Assembly: GCA_030431975.1 (NCBI GenBank)
Contig: JAUIHP010000002.1
Location: 395,014 to 459,013, forward strand
Source: a bacterium
Lineage (GTDB): Bacteria > Eisenbacteria > RBG-16-71-46 > CAIMUX01
DNA: 64,000 bases
Direction: 5' to 3'
The notes under the pieces were generated by a model that saw only the letters and a list, made by a program, of their open reading frames with translations, made no database searches and had not been told where the DNA came from. The translations under genes were made by a program, and so were the position numbers. Positions 28,987 through 38,521 of this stretch are shown here, piece after piece. How positions within the stretch are numbered: position 1 is the stretch's first letter; the number at the start of each line of letters is the position of its first letter.

Positions 28987-29708
28987 TGGGCCGCAAACCA
29001 ATGAGCCCCAACCGAGGAATCGACAGGACGGAATCCGTGAGAAGGCAGTCCAACATCCGGTCCGCGCGACGGCGACTTACCGCAGGGTTCAGCCTGATCG
29101 AGATGATCGTCGTCATCGCGATCATGGCCGTGCTGGCCGGCGTCGCCGTTCCCACAGTGGACTTGTTGCAGACACGGACCCGGTCGAATCGAACCGTCGA
29201 CCAGATGGAGGTCCTCAAGTCTTCTCTGGACGAGTACTTCGTCGACCATCTCGGTTATCCCGCCCAACTCGACGACCTGGAGACGGACGGCTACATCTCC
29301 AGTTCCTTCGGAGCGGGAGATGCGTTCCTCGACGGTTGGGGAAACGGCTTCACCTACGCCACGACAGGGACCTCGGCCGCGGTTTCGAGCCTCGGCCCCG
29401 ACCAGGTCGCCTCGGCGGACGACATCGACCTCAACGTCGACGGCTCACCCATCCTCCGGACTCGGACCCGCGAAAACATGGCCACGATCCATCTCGCTCT
29501 GCAGCGCTACGAGGACGCCCGCATCGACTCCGGCCTGCCGGTGCTTCCGTCCCAATGGTTCGACGCCAATCCCTTGGCCTGCGCTCTGGGACTTCTGGTC
29601 ACCCACGGCTACATCGAGAACGACTCACGCTATCAGGCGGATGCCTGGGGCTCTGAGTTTGCCTTCACCGGTTCGCCCGACGTCCACGTGGCGAGCGTGA
29701 ACCTTTAG
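28986..29708 (+). CDS. Pseudopilin 3 (GspG-like)
   Basis: 240 aa from the ATG at 28986; a GTG at 29037 would give a more normal 17-residue leader. Cleavage motif G|FSLIEMIVVIAIMAVLAG. The head has DGWGNGFTYATT, a SSLGPDQVASADDIDL loop similar to the other two pseudopilins, and an additional C-terminal half (from about residue 160) with a second DAWGSEFAFTG-like strand, as though the head were partly duplicated. Same operon. Confidence 0.85.
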   Translation: MGRKPMSPNRGIDRTESVRRQSNIRSARRRLTAGFSLIEMIVVIAIMAVLAGVAVPTVDLLQTRTRSNRTVDQMEVLKSSLDEYFVDHLGYPAQLDDLETDGYISSSFGAGDAFLDGWGNGFTYATTGTSAAVSSLGPDQVASADDIDLNVDGSPILRTRTRENMATIHLALQRYEDARIDSGLPVLPSQWFDANPLACALGLLVTHGYIENDSRYQADAWGSEFAFTGSPDVHVASVNL

Positions 29709-29715
29709 GGACGCT

Positions 29716-31245
29716 ATGCGCAGCTGCGGCATTGAAATCAATCCGACGAGCGTAAGGTACGTCGTACTCGATCGCGGTCGCAGAGGAACACGCGCCGTTT
29801 GCAACGGTCGGGTGCCGGTCGACGCCGACCAGAGTCCGATTCACGTCCTCACGCAGCTCCGAAACTCCGGAGAGATTCCCCACCGCATCCGTGTCGCCAC
29901 GGGGCTGGAAAAGAGCCAACTAAAGTCTCTCATCCTCCCCCCCATGCCGCAGGACGAACTCGAGAAGGCCGTTCAGCACGAGATCTCCCGCGAGTTGGAG
30001 ATGGTTGATGAGGAAATGGCCGTCGGGTATCAGGTCCTCGGCCGGGAGCCGGGCGGCAAACGTCGCATTCTCGTTGCGCAAACGCCGAAACGAAGCGTCC
30101 AAGGTCTCGAGCTGGAGCTGCATGAAGCCGGCTTCGAAGTCGAGGCTTTGACGACAAGTAGCGTCGCACTGCTGAGCTATGGCCTGACCGAACTGGACCT
30201 TTCCAAAGAGCAGCAGGCCATCGCCGTCGTCCACATCGGACAGCAGCGAATGCTTCTAACCGTGCTGGAGCGCGGTCGCATTCGGCTCATGCGGGACCTG
30301 GGACTCGGTCTCGACATTTCTCTCTTTGGAAGCCTGAGCCTCGGCGCAACAGGAACGACTGGTGCTGCGGCGCCCGCCCTCGACGGCGACGACATCGACT
30401 GGGAACTGCTGGACAGCCTCAGCCGCGGCCTTTCCGAAGTCAATCAGGTCGCGGGGCAGATCCGTCGGACGCTCGAATATGACGCGAGCGAATCGCCGGA
30501 TCTTCCGGTCGCCCGAATGCTTCTCGCCGGCGACGTGACCCGTGCCGAAGCGATGGTTCCCTTGATCTCGAACGAGATCTCTCTTCCCATCGAACTTCTG
30601 GATCCGACGGACGAGCTGGGACTGCAGGATGACACCGAGTTCGGTGGCGAAGGCCCCTCCTACGCCTTGCCGTTTGCCTTGGCCAAGCCGCGTCGCGCTG
30701 ACGCCTTTCTACATCTCGGTCAGAGACCGCGAGCCAAGACCAAGGACCTGCGAGGGGCGGCGTCTTCTCTGGCGTTGGGATTCGGCGCCTTGGCCACCAT
30801 CGTTTCGATGCAGTTCGGCGAAGACATCCGGCAACTCACCGAAGCGCGCGAGTCTCTCTACGATGATGTCGCGTCTCTCGAAGAACAGTTGGGCGCGAAA
30901 GGCCAAGGCCTCAGCTTCGCCGGACAATCGGCGTCCATGCGATCCATTCTCGAGAATGCGTATCCGCTCGAGGCCTGGGTATGGACGGCAAGCCGGGTTC
31001 CTCATCAGGAATCCATCGAGTCCCTCGTCCTGGAGCGAGTTGGTAGCGTTTGGTCGGCCCGACTCGAAGGCACTTTCCGGAGTCGCCCACTGCCGACCGG
31101 TGAGTTGGACTGGAGCCGGTTTCAACAAATGCTGGAGCAGGAGCCCCGGGTTCGGGATCTGACGGTTTTGCCCGTCGACGGCGCCTCGTCCGGATCGGGC
31201 ATCCCGCTTTCCGTCACCTTTACCTGGGACGGGCAACCACAATGA
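29716..31245 (+). CDS. PilM-PilN (GspL-like) fusion protein
   Basis: 509 aa. Residues 1 to about 340 look like the actin-like PilM/GspL cytoplasmic domain: GIEINPTSVRYVVLD phosphate-1-like start, LILPPMPQDELEKAVQHEI, and the AIAVVHIGQQRMLLTVLERG second phosphate region. They are followed by a basic linker, one membrane helix (SLALGFGALATIVSM), a coiled coil and a small periplasmic ferredoxin-like PilN part. It connects the GspE ATPase to the periplasmic apparatus. In type IV pili these are normally two genes; T2SS GspL is fused. Confidence 0.82.
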   Translation: MRSCGIEINPTSVRYVVLDRGRRGTRAVCNGRVPVDADQSPIHVLTQLRNSGEIPHRIRVATGLEKSQLKSLILPPMPQDELEKAVQHEISRELEMVDEEMAVGYQVLGREPGGKRRILVAQTPKRSVQGLELELHEAGFEVEALTTSSVALLSYGLTELDLSKEQQAIAVVHIGQQRMLLTVLERGRIRLMRDLGLGLDISLFGSLSLGATGTTGAAAPALDGDDIDWELLDSLSRGLSEVNQVAGQIRRTLEYDASESPDLPVARMLLAGDVTRAEAMVPLISNEISLPIELLDPTDELGLQDDTEFGGEGPSYALPFALAKPRRADAFLHLGQRPRAKTKDLRGAASSLALGFGALATIVSMQFGEDIRQLTEARESLYDDVASLEEQLGAKGQGLSFAGQSASMRSILENAYPLEAWVWTASRVPHQESIESLVLERVGSVWSARLEGTFRSRPLPTGELDWSRFQQMLEQEPRVRDLTVLPVDGASSGSGIPLSVTFTWDGQPQ

Positions 31246-32246
31246 GAGCCCTCCTCGACCGAATCGAATTGTGGTGGTACGCGCGGCAGGCCGGTAGATC
31301 CCAACCGATCTGGCCCGTCGTTCTCATGCTCCTCGGTTTCGTCCTGTTTACGTTCGGCGCCGTCCGTACGGGGATGAGCCTTCGCGCGCGGGAAGTCCTC
31401 CGTAATGAGGTCGCCCGGCTCAGCGATGAGATCGTGGATCTGGAGGCGGCGGCTTCCATGCAGATCGGCGGTGGAAACCTTGCAACGAAGGAAGGCTACT
31501 TCGAGGGCGCCATCCCCTACGGCCGCGTTCCAGGTCCGATTCTTCAGGAGCTTCTGTCCAAACTGAAGGACGCCGGAGTCACCGACTACGAGTATCGAAT
31601 CCGGGAACCTCTGAAGACCTTGGATCCGCAAGCACGCGCCAACGATGAGTATGGCGACGAATTCGCCGACGACTACGGGAACGAGGACGACGATCAGCTT
31701 TGGGACGAGGACGACTGGGAGTCCGACTCCAGCGGCGAGTCGCAATCCGCCGTAGCCGCTGCCACCTCAGACGTCATCGAAGTGACCCCGGGACTCACGC
31801 TGTTGCAATGGACCGTCGAAGTCTCGGTTCGCTCGAGCTACGCGAAGATCCTGCAGTTCGTCTCCGGCCTGGCCAAGGCCGAACGCCACTGGCGCGTCTC
31901 CCATCTCGAAATCAGCCGAATGAGTCCGTACCTCGAAGCCAGCTTGGTACTCAAGACGTTCACCCGGGCTGACGGCAAGGAAGAGGCCGTCGAGACCCTG
32001 GGGCCGGTAGCGTTCCACAATCCGTTTGTCGTCGAAAGAAGAGAACAGGGAACCGGCCGAGCCTTGCCGCCGACTCCAAAACTGCGGGCCGTCCTTGCGG
32101 GATCACAACCGCGCGCCTGGCTTGGAGACCACATCGTCACGACCGGAGAGACCGTAGCGTCCTGGACCGTGGAGGAGATCGATGAAGAAGGAATCTGGAT
32201 ACGCCACGCCGGCGGACGCCGAATCCGCCTTGCTGTGGCAGGCTGA
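31242..32246 (+). CDS. PilO/GspM-like protein with a GspC/PilP-like C-terminal domain
   Basis: 334 aa. One N-terminal membrane helix (WPVVLMLLGFVLFTFGAV), a coiled coil (LRNEVARLSDEIVDLEAA), a PilO-like domain (LTLLQWTVEVSVRSSYAKIL), an acidic Asp/Glu linker inserted in the middle, and a C-terminal ~50-residue module (LRAVLAGSQPRAWLGD...GETVASWTVEEIDEEGIWIR) that follows the homology-region pattern of GspC/PilP, which contacts the secretin. Overlaps the PilMN gene by 4 nt and immediately precedes the secretin gene. Confidence 0.75.
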   Translation: MRALLDRIELWWYARQAGRSQPIWPVVLMLLGFVLFTFGAVRTGMSLRAREVLRNEVARLSDEIVDLEAAASMQIGGGNLATKEGYFEGAIPYGRVPGPILQELLSKLKDAGVTDYEYRIREPLKTLDPQARANDEYGDEFADDYGNEDDDQLWDEDDWESDSSGESQSAVAAATSDVIEVTPGLTLLQWTVEVSVRSSYAKILQFVSGLAKAERHWRVSHLEISRMSPYLEASLVLKTFTRADGKEEAVETLGPVAFHNPFVVERREQGTGRALPPTPKLRAVLAGSQPRAWLGDHIVTTGETVASWTVEEIDEEGIWIRHAGGRRIRLAVAG

Positions 32247-32247
32247 C

Positions 32248-34179
32248 ATGATGGCCTCTTGCAACGGCCGGATGTCGCCGAAAGTTTCGCCCGTCGACGT
32301 CGCATCACCGCGAGGAGTCGCTTCGGTCGCGTTGGCCTTCGGAACCGCACTTGCCGCGCTCCTTCCGGGTGTCACAGCCGCGGAGTCCTGGTTCGTTATG
32401 GCTGACCGGATTCCTGTGTCCGAGGAACAGCGGCTGACCCTGTCCCAGACCGACCTCGACCTCGAGGAGACGTTGCGGCTTCTGCTCGACGAAAGCGGTT
32501 TGAGCCTGGTACTGGAAGGCCCTCTCCCGGACCGCACTCAGACCCGAATCTACGACGCCACGCTGGGAGAAGCCCTGGAGTCCCTGGCGAGGGCTCACGA
32601 CTTTTCCTACCAGGTCGAAGGCAGCTCTCTCGTCGTCTCGACGACAGAGACGCACACCTTCCGCATCGACTATCTGGGAGATCCCGATGCGAACTTCTGG
32701 GTCGATCTCGACGAGTCCATCGTCGCCCTGCTCGGAGATGACGGCAGCTTCAATGTCTCCCCAAGATCCGGAAGTGTCACCGTCATCTCGACGCCGTCCC
32801 GCGTTCGCGAGGTCGGTCGTTATCTCGAGGAACTCGAGACCATCCTTTCCGAGCAGGTTCACATCGAAGCCAAGATCATGGAGATCTCCCTCGATGATGC
32901 CCTTCGCATCGGCGTCGACTGGACCGGGTTCGAGGACAACTGGGAAAACTTCGAACCCAGTACATCTGCCGGAGGACTCCTTCAACTGCGTACGACGGAG
33001 GATCTGGGCGGCGTCTTCCAAATGGGACTGCTGCGCACGGACAAGCTCGACATTCTGATCGAGATGTTGGAACAGGAGGGCAACCTCGAGATTATCTCCC
33101 GTCCGCGCGTCGCCGCCATGGGCAACGAGCCTGCGACCTTTCGCATGACCGAAAACGTCCCCTACTACGAGATCGAAGTCATCACGACCGAGGGAAGCGA
33201 GCCCTACGTCCAGTACGAAGTGGACTTCAAGGAAGCAGGGGTCGTCCTGGAAGTCTTCGCCCAGGTCGGCGACGACGAAATGGTCATGCTGAAGGTTCAT
33301 CCGACGGTGACCACGGTCACGGGATTCACCGAGTCGCTCCCCAACCTTCCCCCCCAACCGATCATCGACGTTCGCGAAACGGAGACCTCGGTTCGCCTTC
33401 GCGAAGATGAGACGCTGGTCGTCGGCGGAATGATTCAAACCCTGGAGTCGGAACAGATCGACGGGATTCCACTCATCTCCCGGCTCCCTCTGATCGGTGG
33501 GCTCTTCCGCCGAACGAACATCGAGGAGCAGCGCCGGGAGCTGGTCATCCTGCTGACTCCACGGCTCATCGGGGATGCGTTGACCGCAAGACTACGAGAC
33601 TCCGGGACGGGGATCCGAATCGAACCCACATGGATGCCGTTGGAACCTCGTAGCGCCTTCGCAGCCCACGAGCACAATCGCGCCCTGGACGCCTTTGACG
33701 CGGGGGACGTTCCGCGGGCCGTGGATCATGCGCGTCGAGCTGTCGCCTTTGCCCCGGGTTCGGCCGAGGTCCGCACGAATCTCGCCTACTTCCTGGCGCA
33801 GGCAGGTCGGATGGAGGAAGCCCGTGTCCAGTGGCAGAAGATCGCCGGTACGACCGGACGCGTCGTCGCCTGGTCCCGGACAAATCTGCTGGCGCTCGAT
33901 GCAGCCCTGCGTCGGGATTCGCGTCGCCTTGACTGGATTCTGGAGAATGCAGACTCACCGCTCATCCGCGCCGCCGCGCTCGTCAACGAAGGCATCCGCC
34001 TCAAAGACCAGGGACGGTCGGAGGAAGCCCTGGCCCTCCTCGAGCGAGCCAAGAGCGAGATCGAGGTTCCGGCCCTCCACAACGTGGTCGACGAACTGAT
34101 CCTGAGCTGGGAACAGCCACGAACGCAGGCGCTCCCGGGATGGGAAGAGACGGAGAGCAAGGCCGCGGCAGGAGAGTAA
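32248..34179 (+). CDS. Secretin (GspD/PilQ family) with C-terminal TPR-like tail
   Basis: About 643 aa from ATG 32248; an ATG at 32182 with GGAGGAGATCG in front would overlap the preceding gene by 65 nt. Signal-peptide-like segment, STN/secretin N domains (EETLRLLLDESGLSLVLEG), and the secretin core with VHIEAKIMEISLDDALRIGV, PRVAAMGNEPATF, RLREDETLVVGGMIQ, and the signature IPLISRLPLIGGLFRRTNIE...ELVILLTPRLI. About 150 residues of helical, TPR-like repeats follow (from HNRALDAFDAGDVPRAVDHA), which is unusual for GspD/PilQ. Forms the outer-membrane exit pore. Confidence 0.93.
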   Translation: MMASCNGRMSPKVSPVDVASPRGVASVALAFGTALAALLPGVTAAESWFVMADRIPVSEEQRLTLSQTDLDLEETLRLLLDESGLSLVLEGPLPDRTQTRIYDATLGEALESLARAHDFSYQVEGSSLVVSTTETHTFRIDYLGDPDANFWVDLDESIVALLGDDGSFNVSPRSGSVTVISTPSRVREVGRYLEELETILSEQVHIEAKIMEISLDDALRIGVDWTGFEDNWENFEPSTSAGGLLQLRTTEDLGGVFQMGLLRTDKLDILIEMLEQEGNLEIISRPRVAAMGNEPATFRMTENVPYYEIEVITTEGSEPYVQYEVDFKEAGVVLEVFAQVGDDEMVMLKVHPTVTTVTGFTESLPNLPPQPIIDVRETETSVRLREDETLVVGGMIQTLESEQIDGIPLISRLPLIGGLFRRTNIEEQRRELVILLTPRLIGDALTARLRDSGTGIRIEPTWMPLEPRSAFAAHEHNRALDAFDAGDVPRAVDHARRAVAFAPGSAEVRTNLAYFLAQAGRMEEARVQWQKIAGTTGRVVAWSRTNLLALDAALRRDSRRLDWILENADSPLIRAAALVNEGIRLKDQGRSEEALALLERAKSEIEVPALHNVVDELILSWEQPRTQALPGWEETESKAAAGE

Positions 34180-34241
34180 CGACCTGAGGGGTTGGTCGGC
34201 TCAGTCAGGCCGGACGAGTCAGGCAAACTGAACGCATTGAG

Positions 34242-35837
34242 TCACGCTGCTTCGGCCGGTCGAACTGTGGGCGCTGCAGCCGGAGCGACTTCGTCCGGCG
34301 TGTAGTCTCCGAGGACCCGCACCATCTCTTCGACCGTCGTCCACCCTTCGGCGACCCGCCGCGTGGCATGCATGCGCAACGTCTCGAAACCGTCGGCCTT
34401 CGCCGCTCGTTCGAGTTCCCGCACGCTCTTCCCCTCGACGAATCCCCTGCGCACGGTCTCGGACATCTCTAGGATTTCGAAGACCGCGAATCGCCCCTGA
34501 TACCCCTGTCCTTCACACTCCGTACAACCGGCGCCGACTTGTAGATTCAGCGGTTGACCTTCGGGCCACTGCAACGCAGCACGTTCCTCCGGCGTGGCCG
34601 GACGGGCGTCACTGCAGAACTTGCAGTTCTTCCGCATGAGACGTTGCGCCATGATCCCGTTGATCGTCGTCGAAATGAGGAACGGCGGAATCCCCATGTC
34701 ACGTAGCCGGGTCAGGGTCTCGACCGCCGTGTTCGTATGCAAAGTACTAAGAACGATGTGGCCTGTAAGAGAGGCTCGCATCGCGATCTCCGCCGTTTCC
34801 TTGTCACGAATCTCACCGACAAGAATGATGTCCGGATCCTGTCGCATCAGGGCTCGCAGTCCGGAGGCAAATCCGAAACCAGCCTTCTCCGAGATCTGGG
34901 ACTGGCGGATTCCGGCGAGGCGATACTCGACCGGATCCTCCAGGGTCATGATGTTCTGGCTCTCGGTATCGAAAAGCTGAAGTGCACTGTACAAACTGGT
35001 CGTCTTACCCGAACCAGTCGGTCCGGTCACGAGGAGCATTCCGTGGGGACGCCGCACGATTGCCGCGATCGCCTTCTGGTCCTCCTCCTGAAATCCGAGT
35101 TCCGCGAACCCGATCTGGACGTTGCTGCGATCGAGAACACGCAGGACGACGTTCTCTCCATTGACAGTCGGCGTCGTCGACACGCGGAAGTCAATACTCT
35201 TGCCGTCGATCTGCACGTCGAACTTGCCGTCCTGGGGCAGGCGGCGGTCGGAGATGTCGAGACCGGCCAGGATCTTGATTCGCGTCGACACCGGTTGATG
35301 AAGAGCAAAAGGAAGACGCTGCACCACCGCGAGAACCCCGTCTATACGGAAGCGAATGAGCAGTTCCGTTTCCTCCGGTTGGAGGTGGACGTCGGTGGCA
35401 CGAACCCGGCGAGCTTCAAAGAGCAACTGATCGACGAGCTGGACGATCGGAAGTTCGGAACCGTCGGCGCCCTTCTTCGATATCCGCGTCGCCTCTGCGG
35501 CGACGGCCTCCAACTGATTCGATCCGCTCTGCCCACCGTAGACCCGATTGATGAGCTCACGAAGTCGGGCTTCCGGTAGTTTGACCGGTAAGGGCCGCTT
35601 CTTCGAGACCAGTTCAATGTAGTCCAAGGCCTCGAAGTCGCTTGGGTCTTTCATTGCGACTTTGATGTGCGGGCCCTCGACGGCAATCGGCATGATCGTG
35701 AAGCGGACCGCGAGCTGGTATGGAATCAAAGCGGTCGCGTCGGCGTCGGGAACGAACGCTGAACTCTCGAGGTCGCTCTTGGGGGTCTGCGGTTGGTAGA
35801 GGCGGCGGGCCTCACCTGGGGAGTCGTCTCTCGCCAT
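34242..35837 (-). CDS. gspE: Type II secretion/type IV pilus assembly ATPase GspE/PilB
   Basis: 531 aa. GspE-N domain (from about residue 30), Walker A GPTGSGKTTS, Asp box VGEIRD (Walker B ILVGEIRD), His box TGHIVLSTLHTNTA, and the C-terminal tetracysteine zinc site (CKFC ... CTEC). Hydrolyses ATP to drive pseudopilus or pilus assembly together with GspF and the PilMN protein. It lies on the opposite strand from the rest of the cluster, convergent with the secretin, and starts directly after the response-regulator stop (TAG-ATG), so it is tied to the signalling operon. Confidence 0.97.
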   Translation of the reverse strand: MARDDSPGEARRLYQPQTPKSDLESSAFVPDADATALIPYQLAVRFTIMPIAVEGPHIKVAMKDPSDFEALDYIELVSKKRPLPVKLPEARLRELINRVYGGQSGSNQLEAVAAEATRISKKGADGSELPIVQLVDQLLFEARRVRATDVHLQPEETELLIRFRIDGVLAVVQRLPFALHQPVSTRIKILAGLDISDRRLPQDGKFDVQIDGKSIDFRVSTTPTVNGENVVLRVLDRSNVQIGFAELGFQEEDQKAIAAIVRRPHGMLLVTGPTGSGKTTSLYSALQLFDTESQNIMTLEDPVEYRLAGIRQSQISEKAGFGFASGLRALMRQDPDIILVGEIRDKETAEIAMRASLTGHIVLSTLHTNTAVETLTRLRDMGIPPFLISTTINGIMAQRLMRKNCKFCSDARPATPEERAALQWPEGQPLNLQVGAGCTECEGQGYQGRFAVFEILEMSETVRRGFVEGKSVRELERAAKADGFETLRMHATRRVAEGWTTVEEMVRVLGDYTPDEVAPAAAPTVRPAEAA

Positions 35838-36245
35838 CTAGGCCACCCTTCGGGAATCTGCTTCTGCATCATCCAAGCCCATGAGCCTCTTCACCGTTCC
35901 GTAGAGTTCGACGGACGAAAACGGTTTGGTCATGTGCGCATCGCTGTCCACCTTGGCCTGCTCCCAGCCCGGACCGACGGCGCGCCCCGTCAGAATGATC
36001 GTGGGAACCGATTTCCATGCTTCGGTTCTGCGGACGATTCGAACGAAGTCTCCACCCGACATGCGCGGCAGGTAGAAGTCGCACAAGACGACCGCCGGCA
36101 GCGGCCCTTCTTTCAACAACTCGATCCCTTCCTCCGCCGACTCGACCGCTTGAGTACGGATCCCGGCCCGTTGGAGCACCGCGCTTGCAGTGCGGCGGAT
36201 GACGACATCGTCGTCGATGATCAGGACCATTCCTTCCTCAATCAT
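35838..36245 (-). CDS. Single-domain response regulator
   Basis: 135 aa from ATG 36245 (8-nt overlap with the preceding gene; an in-frame longer start exists at 36278). A CheY-like receiver only: acidic pocket IIDDD, phospho-acceptor Asp in VVLCDFYLPRMSG, switch Thr in IILTGRA, conserved Lys in HMTKPF. No output domain. It sits between an RsbU-type phosphatase and gspE with no gaps, so it may link signalling to secretion or pilus activity. No histidine kinase is in the window. Confidence 0.93.
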   Translation of the reverse strand: MIEEGMVLIIDDDVVIRRTASAVLQRAGIRTQAVESAEEGIELLKEGPLPAVVLCDFYLPRMSGGDFVRIVRRTEAWKSVPTIILTGRAVGPGWEQAKVDSDAHMTKPFSSVELYGTVKRLMGLDDAEADSRRVA

Positions 36246-38346
36246 CTTTGGACCAGTTCCTTTCACAGTAGAGGACATTGGGTGGCCCAGGTTCGTAGCG
36301 GACCACGTCCGTCAGTTCATGCAGGAGAAAGATTCCGAATCCGCCCTCGGGCAGATCTTCAGGATCGGGCTTGTTCACGTCGACGGCCGTCATGTCAAAA
36401 GGAACTCCCGGGGCTTCGACCCGGCAGGCCAGACCTCCGCTCTGGAGGTTCCAACAAACCTTGATCTCCTCATCCTCGGAGAGGCCGCCGTGCTCGATGA
36501 TGTTGGCCACGGCCTCATGGACGGCGAGCTTCAGGTCCGAAGCACATTCCGCCCTGTCGCTTTCCAGCGGGTGCGCCGCCAACAACTCGTCGAGCGCTCC
36601 GTTGACCCGTTGCATCTCTGAGACTTGGGCCAGAATGTTCACTTCGCACGACGGCGCGGACTCGGACTCGCACGCGGACTGCGCTGCGCTGGTTCCCAGT
36701 TGGTCAACCGGGTTGGCGCACAGGACCAGAATCGTCTGGTCGTCCGACTGCGGCGCTCCCTTGCTGTAGCTCTCAACGTCTTCGACAATCAGTTTGCGTA
36801 TGGTTTCCGCATCCGTGGCGGAAGAGGACGCAAACAACTCTTCCAGTCGCTCGTCCGTGTAGAAACCGTGCTCCGTGTTTCGGGCTTCCGTCACTCCGTC
36901 GCTGCACGCCAACAAGGTCGCCCCCGGCCCGAAAGGAAGGACGACCGGGTCCATCGCGTCAGGAGGAAAGACGCCGAGTGGTGCCTGCTCGGGATCGATG
37001 CGCATGAACGGTTCCGTCGGACCGGACCGGAACAAGACCGGCGAATGCCCCGCATTGGCCAAACGGAGTTCCGCTTTCTTCGGATCTAGGAAACCGAGAA
37101 CCAAAGTCACGAACTTGCCGACTTCTTCCAAGTCGTCGTACAGCACCTTACTCAACCCTTGGAGCAGCGCATTGGGCATCTGGGACAATGGAGTCAACGA
37201 ACGAAAGACGGTCCGGGTCATCGCCATGATGAGCGCCGCCGGCACACCTTTCCCGGTGACGTCACCCAGGGCAAAGGCGATTCGACCGTCGTCGAGATGC
37301 TGCACGACGTAGAAATCTCCCCCAACGCTGGAAGCCGGGATGCACGACGCCGCTACCGTGTAGCCATCGACGGTCGGCACGCTTCGCGGCATGAGCATTT
37401 CCTGGATCTCACTCGCGATTTCGACTTCACGTTGCAGCTTGGTGTTGGCCACGACCTGACTCTGCAGACGATCTGTTTCCAGGAAGCCTGCGGCGATCTC
37501 GGCCAGCGTCTGCAGGTGTTTGACCTGACGGACTCCGAGTTCCATACCGGGAAGTTCCTGTGCCCCGCAAACCAACCACCCGATGATTTCACCCTGAACG
37601 AAAAGTGGCGCCGCAACGAAGGTTTCCGGCTCGTAGCCAACGAAGGCTTCGTTGCGCCGAAAGCACCGCTCCTGGATCGAATCGGCTCGTTCCCGGTGAT
37701 AGTCGTCCTCTACGGGCCACAGAATGAAGTGACTCGATCCGGACTCCTGGGCAGCAAAGAACGCGATGTCCGAAGCAAACTGCCGACTCACCTCCTCGAG
37801 GAGGACGGTGATCTTCTCGTCAAGCGCCCACGTCCCGCTCGTTTGGCCGATGATCTGATAGAGGGAAACGAGCTGGTTGGTGTTTCCAATGTGATCCTGG
37901 ACGACGCGGTCAAGTTCGTCTTCCGTCTCCATCGCCGCCTGCAGAAAGGAACCGAGGGCGCGGAGTGCCCCAGCGGCGGCCTTTCCGTCGGACGAAGAGT
38001 CACCTTCGATCTCGATGGCCCCGGTCTCGCCCATGGGAATGGTGCAGGTCGATTGGGCGCTCACCGCGGTCACAGCCGCACCCGTCGTCCCCTCAGCCAC
38101 CGCCGGCACAGAGGACCACACGACGTCGCCGGCTCCGTTGCGAACTCGCCAGACCGCTTCCGCTCCCCCGATCTCGACCGCCATCCGGGAAAGAGTTGCC
38201 TCGTGCTTCCAAAGCAGCTGTCTCAGGGTGTCGTCAGACTTCAATGGATGCTCCAGAGTTGGATGTGAATCCCCCGGGGCGTTTTCGTGGGCCCCAGGCT
38301 TGTCCTCCGCCTCCTCGTCGGCCGGTCGAGGCGTCCTCAAAGTCAT
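36238..38346 (-). CDS. PP2C-type SpoIIE/RsbU phosphatase with GAF-like and RsbW-like kinase domains
   Basis: 702 aa from ATG 38346. Order: N-terminal linker, a GAF-like sensor region (about 180-330), a short coiled coil (VEIASEIQEMLMPRSVP, the classic RsbU connector), the SpoIIE phosphatase with metal-binding GGDFYVVQHL and DVTGKGVPAALIMA, LANAGHSPVLFR and CSDGVTEARN, and a C-terminal HATPase_c domain (VHEAVANIIEHGG N-box; GGFGIFLLHELTD G-box). This combines phosphatase and anti-sigma-kinase-like activities in one chain of a partner-switch system. The antagonist substrate is probably the divergent STAS protein at 38522. Confidence 0.93.
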   Translation of the reverse strand: MTLRTPRPADEEAEDKPGAHENAPGDSHPTLEHPLKSDDTLRQLLWKHEATLSRMAVEIGGAEAVWRVRNGAGDVVWSSVPAVAEGTTGAAVTAVSAQSTCTIPMGETGAIEIEGDSSSDGKAAAGALRALGSFLQAAMETEDELDRVVQDHIGNTNQLVSLYQIIGQTSGTWALDEKITVLLEEVSRQFASDIAFFAAQESGSSHFILWPVEDDYHRERADSIQERCFRRNEAFVGYEPETFVAAPLFVQGEIIGWLVCGAQELPGMELGVRQVKHLQTLAEIAAGFLETDRLQSQVVANTKLQREVEIASEIQEMLMPRSVPTVDGYTVAASCIPASSVGGDFYVVQHLDDGRIAFALGDVTGKGVPAALIMAMTRTVFRSLTPLSQMPNALLQGLSKVLYDDLEEVGKFVTLVLGFLDPKKAELRLANAGHSPVLFRSGPTEPFMRIDPEQAPLGVFPPDAMDPVVLPFGPGATLLACSDGVTEARNTEHGFYTDERLEELFASSSATDAETIRKLIVEDVESYSKGAPQSDDQTILVLCANPVDQLGTSAAQSACESESAPSCEVNILAQVSEMQRVNGALDELLAAHPLESDRAECASDLKLAVHEAVANIIEHGGLSEDEEIKVCWNLQSGGLACRVEAPGVPFDMTAVDVNKPDPEDLPEGGFGIFLLHELTDVVRYEPGPPNVLYCERNWSKDD

Positions 38347-38521
38347 AATCGGAGGTCGATCCCCACATCTTGACGGCCAGCCCCCGAACCTGGCTCCGCT
38401 TGGCGTCCTCCTCGAGGGTCTCTCCGAATCGCACTCCGGACGCACCCGAAGCTAAAGACGTCCCGCCGTCGGGCCGATTTTCACTTCGAAAGCGTTCACG
38501 GCATTGACCGGAGGAATTGAG

